A DNA stretch of 7,366 nt from an uncultured Elusimicrobium sp. GTDB lineage: Bacteria; Elusimicrobiota; Elusimicrobia; Elusimicrobiales; Elusimicrobiaceae. The position numbers and the translations under genes were made by a program. Shown one piece after another: positions 4,706 to 7,366 of the stretch. The stretch's first letter is position 1; every line of letters starts with the position of its first letter. Below the pieces are notes generated by a model. That model was not told the origin of the DNA, searched no databases, and was given only the letters and a program-made list of their open reading frames with translations. The stretch lies in NCBI GenBank assembly GCA_937891135.1, contig CALAFB010000024.1:1-7366 (forward strand). Direction: 5' to 3'.

Positions 4706-5296
4706 ATGGCAAGAAAAATAAAACAAGCAGAAGTCATTTCAACGCATGATTCTTATGAAAGAGAGGACAAGGAATCTTCGTCCGCCACACGCACGGTTGT
4801 GGGGTGTTTGCGCGGCACGATTGCAGGTAGTGCCAGTTTAATGTGTTCTGTCGCTGGCGGAATCGGAGTTGGAATTCAATCAGGTATCGGGTTTGGTATT
4901 TTGGCTGGAATGGGACTATTTTTCGTTTTAATGGGCTTTTCTGTTTATTTAATGAATAACGCAAAAAACTTAACGGTAGTAGATTGTATTTTACCTCTTC
5001 CAATAGGCGCCATATCTGCCCTTTTGTTTGCGCCTGTGAGTTTATTTGCGGGCAGTGTATTTTCGGCGGCTACTTGTTTGGGGGCTTCTTTGTTGTTAAG
5101 CATTATGCTACTAATGTATCGTGCAAAAAAAATATATGGAGGCATGTTGGTAATCCCCTTTTTGGTATTTATATATGAATTATTACCCATAGAGCTTCCT
5201 ACAGATTTAGATAATTTTCTTTGTTTAGGCGGAAATGGAGTTAATTTTATAGCTTCGTTAGTGTTTACTCCGAATAATCCTGAATTATTAGAATAA
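4706..5296 (+). CDS. Glycine-rich multi-pass membrane protein, 196 residues, unrecognised
   Basis: AAGGAGAG ends five bases before the ATG. A polar, charged N-terminus (residues 1-30) is followed by about five hydrophobic segments, near residues 31-55, 62-83, 91-114, 116-137 and 144-163, then a polar tail rich in Asn, Asp and Glu. Residues 51-70 contain glycines at nearly every second position (GGIGVGIQSGIGFGILAGMG), a glycine-zipper-like stretch that allows tight helix packing. Basic residues between segments (YRAKKIYGG, residues 138-146) suggest a cytoplasmic loop. No transporter or enzyme family was recognised. It starts 53 bases after the 350-residue protein with no terminator between, so the two are probably co-transcribed and may form a membrane complex. 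Confidence 0.78.
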   Translation: MARKIKQAEVISTHDSYEREDKESSSATRTVVGCLRGTIAGSASLMCSVAGGIGVGIQSGIGFGILAGMGLFFVLMGFSVYLMNNAKNLTVVDCILPLPIGAISALLFAPVSLFAGSVFSAATCLGASLLLSIMLLMYRAKKIYGGMLVIPFLVFIYELLPIELPTDLDNFLCLGGNGVNFIASLVFTPNNPELLE

Positions 5297-5330
5297 GAAT
5301 TTTGGGTTAATATCTAAAATATAACTATTT

Positions 5331-6032
5331 ATGGCTACGTCAACCGAATATCAGTCGTCCGTTTTTGATGCGCAATTTGCCGCGGCCCATCAAGCGGGTC
5401 AAGTAGCGTGGTATCCGTGGGTGGGTGCGCAATATCCCACATCTACTTGCAAGGTACTTGTCATCTTGGAATCTCACTACATTAACCGGGAACGCAATAA
5501 TATAGAAGCGCTTGCGTTGCCTAGTTTCACGCGCCGCATTGTGGCAGAACAACTGGCTGCAAATCGGTGGCCGAGCCCATCATTTAATAACTTGGCCGCG
5601 TGTTTGAGTGGCAAAGCGGTTATAAAAGGGCAAGTTAATTTGCTGTGGGAAAAAGTGGCATTATATAACTTTGTCCAACGGCCTATGGATAACCCTGATG
5701 AACGTCCTAACGAGCAAGATTTTATTAACGGATGGAAAGCATTTCCAACGGTAGTGGATATTTTAAAGCCTGACGTATGCGTATTCGCAGGTTTTGCCGC
5801 TATTTCCAACCTTTCAAAACTTCCCACCGGGTTGCAACTTGCGGGTCTAACCCTATGGGAAAAAGAAGGAATCAATGGTACTTATCCGCGGCCTTGTTTT
5901 ACTATCCAAACATCGCATCATACTATGAAGGGGGTGGTAGTAAAACACCCGGGCAGTTTCTTTACGGCGGATAAATGGCGGGCTCTTTTGCAACGCCAAG
6001 TGCCGGAGACTATGAAAGCGCTTTCTTTATAG
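5331..6032 (+). CDS. Uracil-DNA-glycosylase-like superfamily protein, 233 residues
   Basis: The fold is suggested by an ordered set of features: residues 26-35 (AWYPWVGAQY); the strand-and-turn KVLVILESHY at 41-50, which matches the 'ILGESHY' motif A of UDG-like proteins except that the glycine is missing; LYNFVQ at 111-116; a conserved-looking RPNEQDFINGWKAFPTVVDILKPDVCVFAG at 125-154; and a late KHPGSFF at 205-211, in the place of the HPS motif B. UDG-family enzymes remove damaged or foreign bases from DNA; distant members have other or unknown roles, so activity cannot be claimed. There is no Shine-Dalgarno sequence before the ATG, but TATAAC (5320-5325) lies five bases upstream, so a leaderless secondary transcript is possible. 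It is the last gene of the operon, 34 bases after the membrane protein. Confidence 0.65.
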   Translation: MATSTEYQSSVFDAQFAAAHQAGQVAWYPWVGAQYPTSTCKVLVILESHYINRERNNIEALALPSFTRRIVAEQLAANRWPSPSFNNLAACLSGKAVIKGQVNLLWEKVALYNFVQRPMDNPDERPNEQDFINGWKAFPTVVDILKPDVCVFAGFAAISNLSKLPTGLQLAGLTLWEKEGINGTYPRPCFTIQTSHHTMKGVVVKHPGSFFTADKWRALLQRQVPETMKALSL

Positions 6033-6040
6033 CGTAATTC

Positions 6041-6067
6041 TCGGGTGGTTTTTATTAAACCGCCCGA
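6041..6067. terminator. Stem-loop between convergent genes, probable bidirectional terminator
   Basis: TCGGGTGGTTT (6041-6051) pairs with AAACCGCCCGA (6057-6067) over 11 pairs, including one G-U, with loop TTATT. It lies in the 59 bases between the convergent UDG-like and TPR genes. T tracts after the stem are short on both strands, so efficiency may be modest, but no other terminator is visible for either gene. Confidence 0.55.
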
Positions 6068-6091
6068 TCTAAATTTACGTGGTCTAAAACC

Positions 6092-7321
6092 TTAAGATTT
6101 CCCTGGCTTTGTTTCCCCTACAAACATAGGGATATGGTACAAAACCGCCAGTTCCTCTACTTTCTCTACCAGTACGTCATAGATTTTGTTGTAGTGTCCC
6201 AAAATCGTCAAAAGTTGTTTTCTCCAAGTGCGCAACTGGGCACGAGTTATATCCGGCCCGGCGGGGGCTTTTAGGTCCAAACATGCTTGGGAAAAATGCC
6301 TGCCTGCACAAAGTTGTAAATACTCTTTAATTTCCTTTAATTTTTCAGGAAAATCCGGTGCGTTTAGTTTGGATAATGCTTCCCGTAAATACGTTAAACT
6401 TCTTTGGATACTGTTGTCCATTTTGTTTTCAAAACGGATGCCTGTCCAAGTTGTCAAACATTCACTCAAGGTTTCTGTCGAATCTATCATATCATCTATT
6501 TCATCAAAAAACCATTGATTTAACGCACTCATAAAATCCTTGTCAATCACCACGGGCTCTTTGGGAAGTAATTTTTGTATTTGTCTCATGGTACTTTTCA
6601 TTGAATTATCTACTAATTCATCTTTGCTGTGTAGTACAATTTCTACATCTTTTTGCACATGGGTTAAATGCCCGGAATGATACCCCGATAAAGCCCGCAA
6701 ATAGTGGGCTACAGCTTCTTTGGAACGCTCATGCAACGCGCCTTGGGCATCTTGATAAGCCGCTTCATAGGATTCCTCATTTAAACGGATAAGTCCCCGC
6801 ATTAAATAGCACATACTCCGTTCACTAGGCATTAAAAGATAAGCATAGCGTAACGCTTGCGTAAAAGGTAATTTTTGCGGTTTATTGTTAATAAAAGAGA
6901 TGACTCCTTGCGTAAAATACAAATAGGCCCGGTGGCGGGTGTCTAGCTTCTTTTTATGGGGAAGAACCTGATTCAGGTAAGATTGGGCTTTTGCCGGATT
7001 TTGCGTTGCCACGTAATAGGTGACTTTTTGTAAGTTTAGGAAACTGGTCGTTGCCCCTAGTTTTTTCATTTCTTTTAAGAGCGCTTGTGCTTTTTTAGGA
7101 TGTTCAAGTACTACACAACTGTCAAAGGCATGTTCTAATGCATCTAGTGAAGGTTGGCGTTTATATTCAGCCAAAGCTAGAGTTAATGCCTCTTTGTCTA
7201 AGTCATTATTACTGAAAATGCGTGCTTGTTGCAATAGCGGGGGGAAGTTTTGTAGCCAAGATGGAGTTGGCTGTGGAATAGCAATGTGTGGTAATTTTGA
7301 AGTACGGTTTGTTTTATTCAT
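6092..7321 (-). CDS. TPR-like helical repeat protein, 409 residues
   Basis: AAGGAG (plus-strand 7328-7333) lies six bases before the ATG. The N-terminal 20 residues are polar and proline-rich, with no signal peptide. Residues about 60-235 consist of paired helices resembling degenerate tetratricopeptide repeats: near 62-88, 96-118, 131-160, 168-195 (YLMRGLIRLNEESYEAAYQDAQGAL) and 203-230 (AHYLRALSGYHSGHLTHVQKDVEIVL). TPR arrays bind other proteins. Residues about 255-395 form a separate helical region, including an acidic stretch (FFDEIDDMIDSTE) near 271-283, with no recognised motif. The gene is convergent to the operon and has its own promoter, so it is probably a separate unit. Its partner is unknown. 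Confidence 0.75.
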   Translation of the reverse strand: MNKTNRTSKLPHIAIPQPTPSWLQNFPPLLQQARIFSNNDLDKEALTLALAEYKRQPSLDALEHAFDSCVVLEHPKKAQALLKEMKKLGATTSFLNLQKVTYYVATQNPAKAQSYLNQVLPHKKKLDTRHRAYLYFTQGVISFINNKPQKLPFTQALRYAYLLMPSERSMCYLMRGLIRLNEESYEAAYQDAQGALHERSKEAVAHYLRALSGYHSGHLTHVQKDVEIVLHSKDELVDNSMKSTMRQIQKLLPKEPVVIDKDFMSALNQWFFDEIDDMIDSTETLSECLTTWTGIRFENKMDNSIQRSLTYLREALSKLNAPDFPEKLKEIKEYLQLCAGRHFSQACLDLKAPAGPDITRAQLRTWRKQLLTILGHYNKIYDVLVEKVEELAVLYHIPMFVGETKPGKS

Positions 7322-7350
7322 AATTTTCTCCTTAGATTGATATTAACTAT

Positions 7351-7359
7351 AGCATAACA
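7351..7359 (-). promoter_or_regulatory. Possible extended -10 of the TPR gene
   Basis: On the minus strand TGTTATGCT gives TATGCT (7351-7356) preceded by TGT, an extended -10 pattern. It lies about 30 bases before the start codon, which suits a short leader containing the ribosome binding site. The -35 would fall beyond the right edge. Confidence 0.35.
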
Positions 7360-7366
7360 CGAGGAA

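Noticed and set aside
5477..5875. 132-residue minus-strand frame inside the UDG-like gene
   Set aside because: The opposite strand carries a recognisable UDG-like protein over the same span; no start signal is present.
1..7366. CRISPR array, tRNA, rRNA, insertion sequence ends or attachment sites
   Set aside because: Searched by eye on both strands; no regularly spaced repeats, cloverleaf sequence, transposase or integrase was found.

Overview
The window is 7.4 kb of bacterial DNA with moderate-to-low GC. It has Shine-Dalgarno sequences of the GGAG type and sigma70-like promoters. Nothing fixes the phylum. The gene mix (Fic protein, WYL regulator, an operon of orphan small proteins, a TPR protein) fits an accessory region of a gut- or host-associated bacterium; an Elusimicrobiota-like origin is only an impression. 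No transposase, integrase, CRISPR array, tRNA or rRNA was seen.

Layout. Positions 1-110 are AT-rich and hold a possible promoter firing leftwards out of the window. A class II Fic protein (111-1160, minus) has a clear promoter and a 10-bp inverted repeat lying over its transcription and translation starts. Divergent from it is a 63-residue membrane protein (1294-1485, plus). Facing that is a WYL-domain transcriptional regulator (1490-2410, minus), whose consensus promoter predicts a leaderless mRNA. The gap 2411-2743 is full of signals: two overlapping divergent promoters, a roughly 190-nt structured RNA ending in an intrinsic terminator (about 2464-2653), and a perfect palindrome ahead of the next operon.

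From 2744 to 6032 (plus) lies a probable operon of unrecognised function. It encodes a YokE-like PH-domain protein cut by one in-frame TAA (2744-3049 and 3053-3289), a mini-protein with two Asp-box-like repeats (3286-3519), a 350-residue helical protein with a hydrophobic helix and short coiled coil (3600-4652), a glycine-rich multi-pass membrane protein (4706-5296) and a uracil-DNA-glycosylase-like protein (5331-6032). A stem-loop at 6041-6067 separates it from a convergent TPR-type protein (6092-7321, minus).

How the parts may work together is inference. The WYL regulator and the RNA share one promoter region. The small membrane protein gene and the operon carry the same (G)CGACAA...TTGTCG(C) palindrome over their putative -35 boxes, so they may answer to one regulator. 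The most unusual items are the structured RNA with competing folds, the nonsense-interrupted PH gene, and the uncharacterised operon.
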